Source of the DNA: Nitrogeniibacter sp050293885
GTDB lineage: Bacteria > Pseudomonadota > Gammaproteobacteria > Burkholderiales > Rhodocyclaceae
Length of the DNA: 64,000 nt
Assembly (NCBI GenBank): GCA_050293885.1
Contig: JBNKNO010000005.1
Coordinates: 1 to 64,000 of the forward strand
Direction of reading: 5' to 3'
The translations under genes and the position numbers were made by a program. Below, in pieces: positions 7,985 to 16,789 of this stretch. Position 1 is the first letter of the stretch. Each line of letters begins with the position of its first letter. The notes beneath the pieces were generated by a model. It worked only from the letters and a program-made list of their open reading frames with translations. It was not told where the DNA came from and did not search any database.

Positions 7985-9373
7985 GTGAGCCGCGACGCCG
8001 TCCACGCTGCCGTATCGGCCTTCTTCGAGGCACAGCCCGGCGCGGGCAAGTTCGTGCCCGGCGAGACCCCCATCCCGCCCTCCGGCAAGGTCGTCGGCGA
8101 AGCCGAAACCCAGGCCATGGTCGCCGCCGCGCTCGACGGCTGGCTCACCACCGGCCGCTTCAACACCGAGTTCGAAACCAGGTTGGCCGGCTTCGTGGGC
8201 GTACGCCGCGCACTTACCGTCAACTCGGGCTCGTCGGCCAATCTGGTCGCCGTCTCCAGCCTGTTCTCGCCCCAGCTCGGCGCGGCGGCGATGGCGCCGG
8301 GCGACGAAGTCATCACCGTCGCCGCGGGCTTTCCCACCACCGTCAATCCGGTGCTGCAGAACGGCGCCGTGCCGGTGTTCGTCGACATCCTGCCCGGCAG
8401 CTACAACATCGACGCCCGCCAACTGGACGCCGCGCTGAGCGACAAGACCCGTGCCGTGGTCATCGCCCACACCCTCGGCAACCCCTTCGCGCTGGCCGCC
8501 GTCACCGCCTTTTGCGCCCGCCACAATCTGTGGCTGATCGAAGACTGCTGCGACGCGCTCGGCGCCCGTTACACCCTGCCAACAGAGGCGCCGGTGTGGC
8601 TGCCACGCACCCCGACGACCGACGATCCGTCATTGTGGGTCGCCGGCACCGACGCCGAGCGCAGCCGCCATGTCGGCCGTTTCGGCCACCTCGCCACGCT
8701 GTCTTTCTACCCCGCCCACCACATCACCATGGGCGAAGGTGGTGCCGTGCTCATCGAGGACGCATTGCTCGCCCGCATCGCCGAATCGATTCGCGACTGG
8801 GGCCGCGATTGCTGGTGCGCGCCGGGCTGCGACAACACCTGCGGCAAACGCTTCGGCTGGCAACTGGGCGATCTGCCGGCCGGCTACGACCACAAGTACA
8901 CCTATTCGAATCTGGGCTACAACCTCAAGATCACTGACATGCAGGCTGCCTGCGGCCTTGCCCAGCTCGATCGGCTGGAAGGTTTCGTCGCCGCGCGCCG
9001 CGCCAATTTCGATCATCTGAGCGAGCGCCTCGCCGGCTGCCGCGAGTTCCTCGACCTGCCGGTGGCCACCGCCAACAGCGCGCCATCGTGGTTCGGCTTT
9101 GCGCTCACCCTGCGCCCCGAAGCCGGCGTCGATCGCGTCGATCTACTGCAATGGCTCGATCAGCACAAGATCGGCACCCGCTTGCTGTTCGCCGGCAACC
9201 TCACTCGCCAGCCCTATTTCGCCGGGCGCAACTATCGCGTGGCCGCGCCGCTCACGCACACCGATACGGTCATGACCCACACCTTCTGGATCGGCCTGTG
9301 GCCGGGTCTGAGCGAGGCCATGCTCGACTACGCCGCCGAGCAGATCAGCCTGTTCCTCGGGGTCGGTCTGTGA
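7985..9373 (+). CDS. rfbH: CDP-4-keto-6-deoxyglucose 3-dehydrase (E1)
   Basis: The protein has 462 residues and belongs to the DegT/aminotransferase fold, but as a PMP- and iron-sulfur-dependent C3 dehydrase. The usual PLP lysine is replaced by His in FYPAHHITMGEGG (about 241-253), which is diagnostic of E1. The Cys-rich block RDCWCAPGCDNTCGKRFG at about 275-292 matches the [2Fe-2S] binding region. GWLTTGRFNTEFE and NLTRQPYF are also family motifs. The start is GTG at 7985 behind AGGTGGG; upstream in-frame codons do not resemble the family. It forms the 3-deoxy intermediate of 3,6-dideoxyhexoses and needs a reductase partner (E3) not seen nearby. Confidence 0.95.
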   Translation: MSRDAVHAAVSAFFEAQPGAGKFVPGETPIPPSGKVVGEAETQAMVAAALDGWLTTGRFNTEFETRLAGFVGVRRALTVNSGSSANLVAVSSLFSPQLGAAAMAPGDEVITVAAGFPTTVNPVLQNGAVPVFVDILPGSYNIDARQLDAALSDKTRAVVIAHTLGNPFALAAVTAFCARHNLWLIEDCCDALGARYTLPTEAPVWLPRTPTTDDPSLWVAGTDAERSRHVGRFGHLATLSFYPAHHITMGEGGAVLIEDALLARIAESIRDWGRDCWCAPGCDNTCGKRFGWQLGDLPAGYDHKYTYSNLGYNLKITDMQAACGLAQLDRLEGFVAARRANFDHLSERLAGCREFLDLPVATANSAPSWFGFALTLRPEAGVDRVDLLQWLDQHKIGTRLLFAGNLTRQPYFAGRNYRVAAPLTHTDTVMTHTFWIGLWPGLSEAMLDYAAEQISLFLGVGL

Positions 9374-9939
9374 GCGCGGCGGGCTTCGACCTTCACGCCA
9401 CCGCCCTGCTCGGCTGTGTCGAACTGCGCTTGCCGCGCAGCAGCGACGCCCGTGGCGGCTTCGTCAAACTTTTTCATCGCGACGCCTTCGCCGCCCTCGG
9501 GTTGTGTGCCGACATCGCCGAGGTGTTCTGCACCACGTCTCACCGCCACGTCATCCGTGGTCTGCACTTTCAAACACCGCCGCATCAACACGCCAAGCTG
9601 GTGTGCTGTCTGGAGGGCGCGGTGCAGGACGTGGCCCTCGATCTGCGCCGCGATTCGCCTCGCTATGGCGAGCACGTGAGCATCGAACTATCCGGCGAAG
9701 CCGGCAACGCACTCTATCTGCCCGCCGGCGTCGCCCACGGTTTTTGCGCCCTGAGCGAATCGGCCACGCTGTTGTATTTCACCAGCAGCGTGCACGCGCC
9801 CGATCACGATGCCGGCATTGCCTGGGACTCGGCCGGCATCACCTGGGCCACGCGTTCGCCCGTGCTCTCCGAGCGCGACCAGCGCCACCCGCGCCTGGCC
9901 GACTTCGACTCCCCCTTCACTCTGGCAGCTGCCCAATGA
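9370..9939 (+). CDS. RmlC-like sugar epimerase
   Basis: The protein has 189 residues of the dTDP-4-dehydrorhamnose 3,5-epimerase (cupin) fold. Typical motifs are RGLHFQTPPHQHAKLV (catalytic His), VALDLRRDSPRYG and LPAGVAHGF. The GTG start overlaps the rfbH stop by 4 bases. In CDP-ascarylose synthesis a homologue (AscE) inverts C5 of the 3,6-dideoxy-4-keto intermediate. That role fits the context better than dTDP-rhamnose synthesis, since rmlA, rmlB and rmlD are absent. Substrate assignment is an inference from neighbours. Confidence 0.85.
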   Translation: MSAAGFDLHATALLGCVELRLPRSSDARGGFVKLFHRDAFAALGLCADIAEVFCTTSHRHVIRGLHFQTPPHQHAKLVCCLEGAVQDVALDLRRDSPRYGEHVSIELSGEAGNALYLPAGVAHGFCALSESATLLYFTSSVHAPDHDAGIAWDSAGITWATRSPVLSERDQRHPRLADFDSPFTLAAAQ

Positions 9940-10853
9940 AAATCATGCTCACCGGCGCGACGGGTTTCATCGGTCGCCACGTGGCGCGGCAACTGCACAC
10001 CGACGGTCACGACGTCAGCGTGCTGGTGCGCGCAACATCGCACACCCCGCCAATGATCGCCGCGTTGCCGAGCTACCCCATCGACACCCACGCCGACGCG
10101 CTCTACCACGCGATCGCCCATGTGAAGCCCGACGTCGTCGTGCATCTGGCTGCTCACTACGTGGCCGAGCACCAGCCGAACGACATCACCGCGCTCATCG
10201 ACAGCAACGTGCACTTCACCGCTCGCCTGCTCGATGCCATGGCCCAAGGCGGATGCAACGCACTGGTGCTGGCCGGCAGCGCCTGGCAACACGGCAATGC
10301 CCCGGTCAATCTCTACGCCGCCACCAAGAACGCGGCGCTCGCGCTGGCCGACTACTACCGCGACGCCCACGGCCTGCGTCTGATCGAGCTGGCAATCTAC
10401 GACAGCTACGGGCCGAACGACCCCCGGCCAAAGTTGATCAATCAACTCAAGTATTCGGCCGATTCATCCGTAACTCTCGATATGACGCCGGGCGACCAAC
10501 TGATCCATTTGGTGCACGTTCACGACCTGAGCCGCGCCTTCGAACGCGCCTGCGAACAGGCATCGGGCCTCGCGGCCGGCGAGCAACGGCGCTACCGCCT
10601 GCCCTCGCCCAAGGCGCTCACGCTGCGCCAGCTCGTCGACGCGTTCAATGCGGCGGGGCCGGACGGGAAGCCGGTGTCGGTCCGCTGGGGGGTCAAACCC
10701 TACCGGGCGCGAGAAGTCATGACGCCGTGGGAAGACGCCGATGTGCTCCCGGGCTGGCAGGCACAGATCGACATCGAGGACGGCCTGAAGCAGGTACGGG
10801 CCGAGCCGCCGGCGGACACCGCCGTGGCGGCAAGCATCAGGAAAAACCCGTGA
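9936..10853 (+). CDS. NAD-dependent epimerase/dehydratase (SDR), probable sugar 4-ketoreductase
   Basis: This extended SDR of 305 residues has the dinucleotide site GATGFIGRH (7-15), a Ser in LAGSAWQ and the catalytic pair YAATK. The ATG overlaps the epimerase stop (ATGA), so it is part of the same translation unit. It probably reduces C4 of the CDP-3,6-dideoxy-4-keto sugar, as AscF or abequose synthase do, to give the finished CDP sugar. The family is certain. The stereochemistry of the product (ascarylose, abequose, paratose or another) cannot be read from the sequence. Confidence 0.85.
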   Translation: MKIMLTGATGFIGRHVARQLHTDGHDVSVLVRATSHTPPMIAALPSYPIDTHADALYHAIAHVKPDVVVHLAAHYVAEHQPNDITALIDSNVHFTARLLDAMAQGGCNALVLAGSAWQHGNAPVNLYAATKNAALALADYYRDAHGLRLIELAIYDSYGPNDPRPKLINQLKYSADSSVTLDMTPGDQLIHLVHVHDLSRAFERACEQASGLAAGEQRRYRLPSPKALTLRQLVDAFNAAGPDGKPVSVRWGVKPYRAREVMTPWEDADVLPGWQAQIDIEDGLKQVRAEPPADTAVAASIRKNP

Positions 10854-11566
10854 CGGACACACTCATCTTCGACCTGGGCATGCACAACGGTGACGACACC
10901 GCCTACTACCTGGCGGGCGGACATCGTGTGCTTGCGGTCGAAGCCAACCCGACGCTGTGCGCGCTCGCGCAAGCGCGCTTCCGCGAGGCCATCGATGCGG
11001 GCCGCTTGACGATTCTCAACCGGGCCATCGCCGACACATCCGCGGATTCGACCTTCTACCTCTCCGCCGCCAACGACCAATGGAGCAGCACCGATCCGAA
11101 CTGGGCCAGCCGCGAGGACTCGGTAACCACCGCCATCACCGTTCCCAGCATCGCGCTCCCTGCATTGTTCGACACCTTCGGCGTGCCGCACTACATCAAG
11201 ATCGATATCGAGGGCGCGGACCTCGTCGCACTGGAACAACTCCGGCACAGCGGCAAGCAACCGGCGTTCGTCAGCGTCGAGGATTGCCGCTTCGGTTTCG
11301 AATACGTGGATTTGCTGCAAGCGGCGGGCTACACGCAATTCCAGCTCTCCGACCAGTCGCAAGTCGCCGGGTGCGTCGACGAGGCGACCGGCTTCACGTT
11401 CACGACCTCGAGCTCCGGGCCGTTCGGCGATGCGCTGCCCGACGCCTGGCTCGGCTACGACCCGTTTCTGACCCATTACGAGGCGCTGGTGCGCGACCGC
11501 GGCACGCGACTCAAACACGCCCGGCACGGCAATGCCGTCTGGTGGGACATCCATGCGCGCCGCTAA
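10850..11566 (+). CDS. FkbM-family methyltransferase 1
   Basis: The protein has 238 residues. The SAM-binding motif I is IFDLGMHNGDDTAYYLAG (6-23), with the acidic motif II VLAVEANP and the FkbM-type motif IKIDIEGAD. The GTG start overlaps the SDR stop. FkbM enzymes O-methylate sugars and polyketides, so methylation of a hydroxyl on the island's glycan is likely. Acceptor and timing (nucleotide sugar or finished glycan) are unknown. A second FkbM protein follows at 15594. Confidence 0.88.
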   Translation: MTDTLIFDLGMHNGDDTAYYLAGGHRVLAVEANPTLCALAQARFREAIDAGRLTILNRAIADTSADSTFYLSAANDQWSSTDPNWASREDSVTTAITVPSIALPALFDTFGVPHYIKIDIEGADLVALEQLRHSGKQPAFVSVEDCRFGFEYVDLLQAAGYTQFQLSDQSQVAGCVDEATGFTFTTSSSGPFGDALPDAWLGYDPFLTHYEALVRDRGTRLKHARHGNAVWWDIHARR

Positions 11567-11605
11567 GACATTTGCCGGCCCCTGTTCGCCAATGAGGAGT
11601 TCGAC

Positions 11606-12625
11606 ATGAAGGCGAAGATCAAACCTCGCATCAACCTGGAAAACCGCACCCCGCTGCAGGACGTGATCCCGCTGGCGACGCCCTTCGTGCTGTTCGTCGA
11701 TCCGGTCAACACCTGCAACTTCCAGTGCACTTTCTGCCCCACCGGCGACCGTGCGCTGATCAAGTCCACCGGCCGCTGGCAGGGACGACTCGACTTTGAC
11801 GTCTACAAGAAGGTGATCGACGATCTGGGCGACTTCGACGACCCGCTCAAGGTGCTGCGCCTTTACAAGGAAGGCGAACCGTTGCTGCACACCCGTTTTG
11901 CCGACATGGTCGCCTACGCCAAGAAAAGCGGGCACGTGCAGTACATCGACACCACCACCAACGGCTACTTGCTCACGCCCGAAAAGGTCGGGCCGATCAT
12001 CGATGCCGGCATCGATCGCATCAACATCTCGGTCGATGGCATGTCGAGCGCGCAGTTCTGGGAATTCACCAAGACCAAGGTCGATTTCGATCAGTTCGTC
12101 GCCAACATCCGCCACCTGTACGAACACAAGGGCGACTGCGAGATCTGCATCAAGATTCCCGGCGATATCCTCTCCGAGCACGACCGCCAGCGCTTCTACG
12201 ACACCTTCGGCGACATCGCCGACCGCGTGTTCATCGAGAACTTCGCCCCCTGCTGGCCGACTTTCGACATCGAGGAGCGCACCGGCATCGAGATCACCGA
12301 GGGTATCTACGGCAACGACATCAAGGAGGTGTCGGTGTGCCCCTACATCTTCTACTCGATGGCGGTGAACACCGACGGCAGCGTCAGCCTGTGCTTCCTC
12401 GACTGGGCGCGCAAACTCGACGTCGGCGACGTGCGCCGCGAATCGCTCAAGGACATCTGGTTCGGCGAACCGATGCGCGCGCACCGCATTGCGCACCTTG
12501 AAGGCCGCCGCAAGGAAAACCCCACCTGCGGCGATTGCGGCCAACTCAGCCACTGCCTGCCCGACAACATCGACGCCCATGCGCCGACCCTGCTGCAACG
12601 TTTCAAGCAGACCACCACGGTCTGA
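11606..12625 (+). CDS. Radical SAM enzyme with SPASM-like C-terminal cysteines
   Basis: The protein has 339 residues. The [4Fe-4S] cluster motif CxxxCxxC is at Cys37, Cys41 and Cys44 (CNFQCTFC), followed by TGD and the TTTNGYLL and RINISVDG strands of the radical SAM barrel. The C-terminal third has extra cysteines (VCPYIFYSMAVNTDGSVSLC and CGDCGQLSHC), typical of SPASM auxiliary-cluster domains. It is 39 bases from the methyltransferase and 14 from the next radical SAM gene. SPASM enzymes act on peptides, sugars and cofactors. Here a sugar or aminosugar substrate is inferred from the neighbours only. Confidence 0.88.
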   Translation: MKAKIKPRINLENRTPLQDVIPLATPFVLFVDPVNTCNFQCTFCPTGDRALIKSTGRWQGRLDFDVYKKVIDDLGDFDDPLKVLRLYKEGEPLLHTRFADMVAYAKKSGHVQYIDTTTNGYLLTPEKVGPIIDAGIDRINISVDGMSSAQFWEFTKTKVDFDQFVANIRHLYEHKGDCEICIKIPGDILSEHDRQRFYDTFGDIADRVFIENFAPCWPTFDIEERTGIEITEGIYGNDIKEVSVCPYIFYSMAVNTDGSVSLCFLDWARKLDVGDVRRESLKDIWFGEPMRAHRIAHLEGRRKENPTCGDCGQLSHCLPDNIDAHAPTLLQRFKQTTTV

Positions 12626-12639
12626 ATCCGGAGGGCCAC

Positions 12640-14295
12640 ATGCAACCGCAGCGCCTGCTTTTCATCGTCCCGCCCTATTTCAACGTGGACGACTACACCT
12701 CGGCGGATCACGGCAGCATCCTGCCGCCATTCACCATTCCCTACGGCATTCTGTCGATGGACGGCTACCTCAAGGCGCGCTGCCGCTGCGAGGTCGAGAC
12801 CCGCATTCTCGACCTCAACCTGCCGCTGCGCGCGGCCATCGCAGCCGGTGACGCCAGCGCCATCCACGACACCTTCGACACCCTCGTGGCCGAGACCATC
12901 GCCGAGTTCAAACCCACCGTGATCGGCCTCTCGGCCCTGTTCAACATCACCTTCCGCTACATGCGCGACATGGCGGCCACCGCCCGGCGCGCAGCCCCCG
13001 ACGCGCTGATCGTCGCCGGCGGCGGTCTGCCCTCGGCCGGCTTCATGCAGATCCTCGACCAGTGCCCGGACATCGACGCGGTGTGCAAGGGCGAAGGCGA
13101 ATTGCCGCTGACGGCGCTGCTCGACGCGGACGATGCGCACGCCGAGCTCGAAAGCCATCCGTCGTGGATCACGCGGCAAGGCCTGGCCCGCGGCAAGCTG
13201 CCGGGACACACCTTCATCGAAGACCTGGACGAGATTCCCATGCTCGACTACGACCAGGTCGATCTGGACAACTACAACAACCGCTCCATCGACAAACGCT
13301 TTGCCGGCCAACCCAAGCGCGAGATGGCGATCCACACCTCGCGCGGCTGCCCCTTCCTGTGCGTGTTCTGCTCGAACCCCTCGCTGCATGGCCGCAAGGT
13401 GCGCGCCATGAGTGTCGAGCGCGTCGCCAGCGAGGTGGCGCGCATGAAGGCGGAGCACGGCCTCACGGTGCTGCTGATCGAAGACGACCACTTCCTGTTC
13501 GATCGCGAACGGGCCAAGGCGGTCATGCGCGCACTGGCGCCGCTGAACATCCGCATCGAGTTTCCCAACGGCATCGCGGTGTACAACATCGACGACGAGC
13601 TGGCCCGCCTGCTGGCCGAGGCCGGCGCCTCCACGGTGGCGCTGGCGGTCGAGTCCGGCTCCGACCACGTGCTCAACAAGATCATCCGCAAGCCGCTCAA
13701 GACCGACATGGTCAAGGAGAAGGTGCAGCTGCTGCGCAAGCACGGCGTGCAGAGTCATGTGTTCATCGTTCTCGGCCTGCCCGGCGAAATGGACGAACAC
13801 CGCGAACAGACGCGCCAACTGCTGCTCGACGTCGGCTTCGACTGGGCGCATATCTTCTGCGCGCAGCCCATCTTCGGCAGTCGGCTGCACGAGATCTGTG
13901 TCGACAAGGGCTATATCGACCAAAGGGAATTTCTCGAACAGGTCAGTTCGAAGCCGGTCATCCGCGCCCCGGGCGTCGACCCCGAGCGCATCGGCCAGAC
14001 CGCCTATACGCTCAATCTCGAGGTGAACTTCGTGCACAACTTCAATCTGCGCGAAGGCAATCTGGACGCCGCATTGCAGTACTTCCAGAACGTGATCGAC
14101 AAATACCCCAACCATGCGCTCGGCCATCATGCACTCGCCCGCGCACTGGCCAAGCGTGGCGATACCGCCGGGGCCGAGCGCGCCCGCGCCCGCTTCGCGC
14201 AGATCGTGGCCGAAGACGAATGGTGGCGCGACCACGCTCGCCAGTTCGGTCTGCTCGACGATGCCGCCGAGGCGGCGCGACCACGAGCCGCCTGA
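12640..14295 (+). CDS. B12-binding-domain radical SAM protein
   Basis: The protein has 551 residues. The N-terminal ~150 residues are a cobalamin-binding-like fold (VIGLSALFN and ALIVAGGGLPSAG). The radical SAM cluster motif is Cys237, Cys241 and Cys244 (GCPFLCVFC), followed by LLIEDDHFLFD and ESGSDHVLNKI, usual in this class. Residues about 465-520 look like a TPR pair. The start is the ATG at 12640 behind GGAGG. Class B methylases of this family transfer methyl groups to carbon or phosphorus, so C-methylation of a sugar is a reasonable guess. Other B12 radical SAM chemistry is possible. Confidence 0.87.
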   Translation: MQPQRLLFIVPPYFNVDDYTSADHGSILPPFTIPYGILSMDGYLKARCRCEVETRILDLNLPLRAAIAAGDASAIHDTFDTLVAETIAEFKPTVIGLSALFNITFRYMRDMAATARRAAPDALIVAGGGLPSAGFMQILDQCPDIDAVCKGEGELPLTALLDADDAHAELESHPSWITRQGLARGKLPGHTFIEDLDEIPMLDYDQVDLDNYNNRSIDKRFAGQPKREMAIHTSRGCPFLCVFCSNPSLHGRKVRAMSVERVASEVARMKAEHGLTVLLIEDDHFLFDRERAKAVMRALAPLNIRIEFPNGIAVYNIDDELARLLAEAGASTVALAVESGSDHVLNKIIRKPLKTDMVKEKVQLLRKHGVQSHVFIVLGLPGEMDEHREQTRQLLLDVGFDWAHIFCAQPIFGSRLHEICVDKGYIDQREFLEQVSSKPVIRAPGVDPERIGQTAYTLNLEVNFVHNFNLREGNLDAALQYFQNVIDKYPNHALGHHALARALAKRGDTAGAERARARFAQIVAEDEWWRDHARQFGLLDDAAEAARPRAA

Positions 14296-14298
14296 ACG

Positions 14299-15597
14299 AT
14301 GAAGCTGCTTCACATCACGGCCCACATGGGCGGCGGCGTCGGCAAGGTGCTCTCGCGCCTGGTTGAAGCGGCCAGCCGCTACAGCGACGGGGTCGAACAC
14401 ACCATCGCCTGCCTCGAGGCGCCGGAGAAATCGGGCTTTGTCGACCATGCGCAGCGCCATGGCGCCACCGTGGTGTGCGCGCCCAACGACGCCGAGCTCG
14501 ACGCATTGATCCGCGCGGCCGACATCGTTCAGCTCGAATGGTGGCATCACCCAGCCGTCGCGCGCTGGATGTGTTCCGGCGACCACCCGCCGATGCGTCT
14601 GGTGGTGTGGAGCCATGTCTCGGGTCTGACGACGCCGGTGCTGTTGCCCGAATTCATCGGCCTGCCGCATCGTTTTCTGTTCAGTTCATCGTGCTCGCTC
14701 GAACAGCCGGCGCTCTCCGCCCTGCCGGCAGCCACGCGCCAGCGGCTGGGCATCGTGTTCAGCTCGGGGGGCTTCGACGACCTGCCGCCGCCCCCGCGAC
14801 GGGGTGACGATACCCCGCTGCGCGTCGGTTACCTCGGCACGCTCAATTTCGCCAAACTCCATCCGGCCATTCTCGATTTCGTCGCGGCCGTGCGCACGCC
14901 CGGTTTTCGTCTGACGCTGGTCGGCGACCCGACCACGGCCGACGCGCTGCAAGCCGAAGCCAGCGCCAACGGCTTGAGCAACCGTATCGAACTGCGCGGC
15001 TACACCGATGACGTCGCCGGCACGCTCGCCGATTTCGACGTCTTCGCCTATCTGCTCAACCCGCAACACTACGGCACGGCGGAAAACGCCTTGCTCGAAG
15101 CCATGGCCATGGGCGTGGTGCCGGTGGTGCTCGACAACCCCGCCGAGCGCATGCTGGTCGCCCACGAGCGCAGCGGTCTGGTGGTCAATTCCCCCACCGG
15201 TTTCGCCAACGCCATCGAACGCCTCACGCGCGAGCCCGAATTGCGCCACCGGTTGTCGGCCCACGCTGCTGCCGAGGTACGCGAGCGCTTCTCGCTTCGC
15301 CAGACGGCCGATGGGCTGGCCAAGCACTACCGGGCAGTGATGCACGAAGACAAACGCGGCTTCGATTTCCGGGCGGTGTTCGGTGACACGCCGGCTGACT
15401 GGTTCCGCCGTTGCCAGGGCGCCGAGCGCTGGCGATTTAGCGATTCGGCCCCCGCCACCCCGCCGCCGTTGGCCACTGCCATGCCGCCCTTGCAATTGTT
15501 CGAACGCACCAAGAGCTCGGTGTTTCACTATCACGACGCGTTCCCCGACGACCCACGTCTGGCCCGCTGGGCACGCGAGCTGGAGGCGCTGGCATGA
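14299..15597 (+). CDS. GT-B glycosyltransferase (GT4-like)
   Basis: The protein has 432 residues. The N-terminus MKLLHITAHMGGGVGKV has the glycine-rich loop of GT-B enzymes. The C-terminal nucleotide-sugar domain has VGYLGTLNFAKLHPAILDF and the E-x7-E type motif AENALLEAMAMGVVPVV. A ~75-residue C-terminal tail beyond the GT core shows no known domain. It lies 3 bases after the B12 radical SAM gene and overlaps the next gene by 4 bases. It probably transfers one sugar of the island's glycan. Donor and acceptor are unknown. Confidence 0.88.
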   Translation: MKLLHITAHMGGGVGKVLSRLVEAASRYSDGVEHTIACLEAPEKSGFVDHAQRHGATVVCAPNDAELDALIRAADIVQLEWWHHPAVARWMCSGDHPPMRLVVWSHVSGLTTPVLLPEFIGLPHRFLFSSSCSLEQPALSALPAATRQRLGIVFSSGGFDDLPPPPRRGDDTPLRVGYLGTLNFAKLHPAILDFVAAVRTPGFRLTLVGDPTTADALQAEASANGLSNRIELRGYTDDVAGTLADFDVFAYLLNPQHYGTAENALLEAMAMGVVPVVLDNPAERMLVAHERSGLVVNSPTGFANAIERLTREPELRHRLSAHAAAEVRERFSLRQTADGLAKHYRAVMHEDKRGFDFRAVFGDTPADWFRRCQGAERWRFSDSAPATPPPLATAMPPLQLFERTKSSVFHYHDAFPDDPRLARWARELEALA

Positions 15598-16757
15598 GCG
15601 CACACGCGCTGCCCGACGCCCGCCAGGCCGTCGCCCTGCTCGAGCAGATTGCCGCCGGCACGCCGGCACGCCGCCCCACGCTGCCCGACGGCCCGCTGGT
15701 GCTCTACGGCGCCGGCAAGCTGGGCGCGATGAGCGCGCAGATCCTCATCGACCTGGGCATTCCCATCGCCTACGCCATCGACCGCCACCCGCCGGCCGAT
15801 GGCCTGCTGCTCGGCCGAATTCCGGTGCGCCATCCGGACGACATCCCCGCGGCCGAGCGCCACACGCAGCCGTTGGCGGTGTGCGTGGTCACCAGCGCCT
15901 ACACGCCGATTCGCGACACGCTGCACGAGGCCGGCTGGCCGCATGTGGCGCCCGTGTATGACGTGCTCGACGCCTACCGCGACCAATGCGGCCTCAACAA
16001 CGGCTGGTTCGCCGGCAAGCTCGACGCCGACGACCAACGCCACATCACGCGCGTGCTCGCTGGCTGGCACGACGACGCCTCGCGCGCGGCCCATCTGCAA
16101 TGCCTGGCCTGGCGCGTGCTGCGCGAGGAATGGACTTTTGCCGACGCCCCGGTGCGCATCGACGACCGCTACTTCATCCCCGAAATGCTCGCCGCGCTGG
16201 GCGACAACGAAACCATTCTCGATGGCGGCGCCTGGCATGGCGAAGCGCTGGCGGCCATCATCGCGCACTGCGGCGGGCACTTTGCGGCGGCACTGGCGGT
16301 CGAGCCCGATCCGGCCAATGTCGCGCAACTGCGCACCTGGCGCGACGCCCGCCCGGCCGATCAGCGGGCGCGCATTACCGTGCGTGAGTGTGCGCTGGGC
16401 GACATCGACGGACCGCAAGCCTTCGGCAACGGCATGGACATGGCTTCACGCCTGCGCGCCGATGGTGCCGGCGAGGTCGAGGTGCGCCGCATCGACGCGC
16501 TCGATTTCTCACCCAGCGTCATCAAACTGCATCTGGAAGGCCACGAACTGCCTGCGCTGCGCGGCGCCGAAACCACCTTGAAACGCTGCCGCCCGCTGCT
16601 GGCGATCACCACCTATCACAATCGCGACGGCCTGTGGCGCACCCCCGCCTGGCTGATGGACGCCCTGCCCGACTACCACTTCCTCATGCGCATGCATGGC
16701 TGGTGCGGCACCGGCGCCGTGGTGTATGGCATTCCGGCCGAACGCGGGTCCGCCTGA
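15594..16757 (+). CDS. FkbM-family methyltransferase 2 with N-terminal Rossmann-like domain
   Basis: The protein has 387 residues. Residues about 30-130 have a nucleotide-binding-like start (LVLYGAGKLGAMSAQIL) and resemble the sugar-nucleotide sensing domain fused to some FkbM proteins. The methyltransferase domain starts near 200 with ETILDGGAWHGE (motif I) and LAVEPDP (motif II), and later IKLHLEGHE. It overlaps the GT-B gene by 4 bases. It probably O-methylates another position of the same glycan. The N-terminal domain could bind the activated sugar, but this is a guess. Confidence 0.85.
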   Translation: MSAHALPDARQAVALLEQIAAGTPARRPTLPDGPLVLYGAGKLGAMSAQILIDLGIPIAYAIDRHPPADGLLLGRIPVRHPDDIPAAERHTQPLAVCVVTSAYTPIRDTLHEAGWPHVAPVYDVLDAYRDQCGLNNGWFAGKLDADDQRHITRVLAGWHDDASRAAHLQCLAWRVLREEWTFADAPVRIDDRYFIPEMLAALGDNETILDGGAWHGEALAAIIAHCGGHFAAALAVEPDPANVAQLRTWRDARPADQRARITVRECALGDIDGPQAFGNGMDMASRLRADGAGEVEVRRIDALDFSPSVIKLHLEGHELPALRGAETTLKRCRPLLAITTYHNRDGLWRTPAWLMDALPDYHFLMRMHGWCGTGAVVYGIPAERGSA

Positions 16758-16789
16758 CCCCGACGAAACAACGACGAGTGGACACCCAC

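Noticed and set aside
10700..14670. Long minus-strand ORFs opposite the radical SAM genes
   Set aside because: The plus strand has intact cluster motifs, coupled starts and ribosome sites. The reverse frames are His/Val/Arg-rich shadows.
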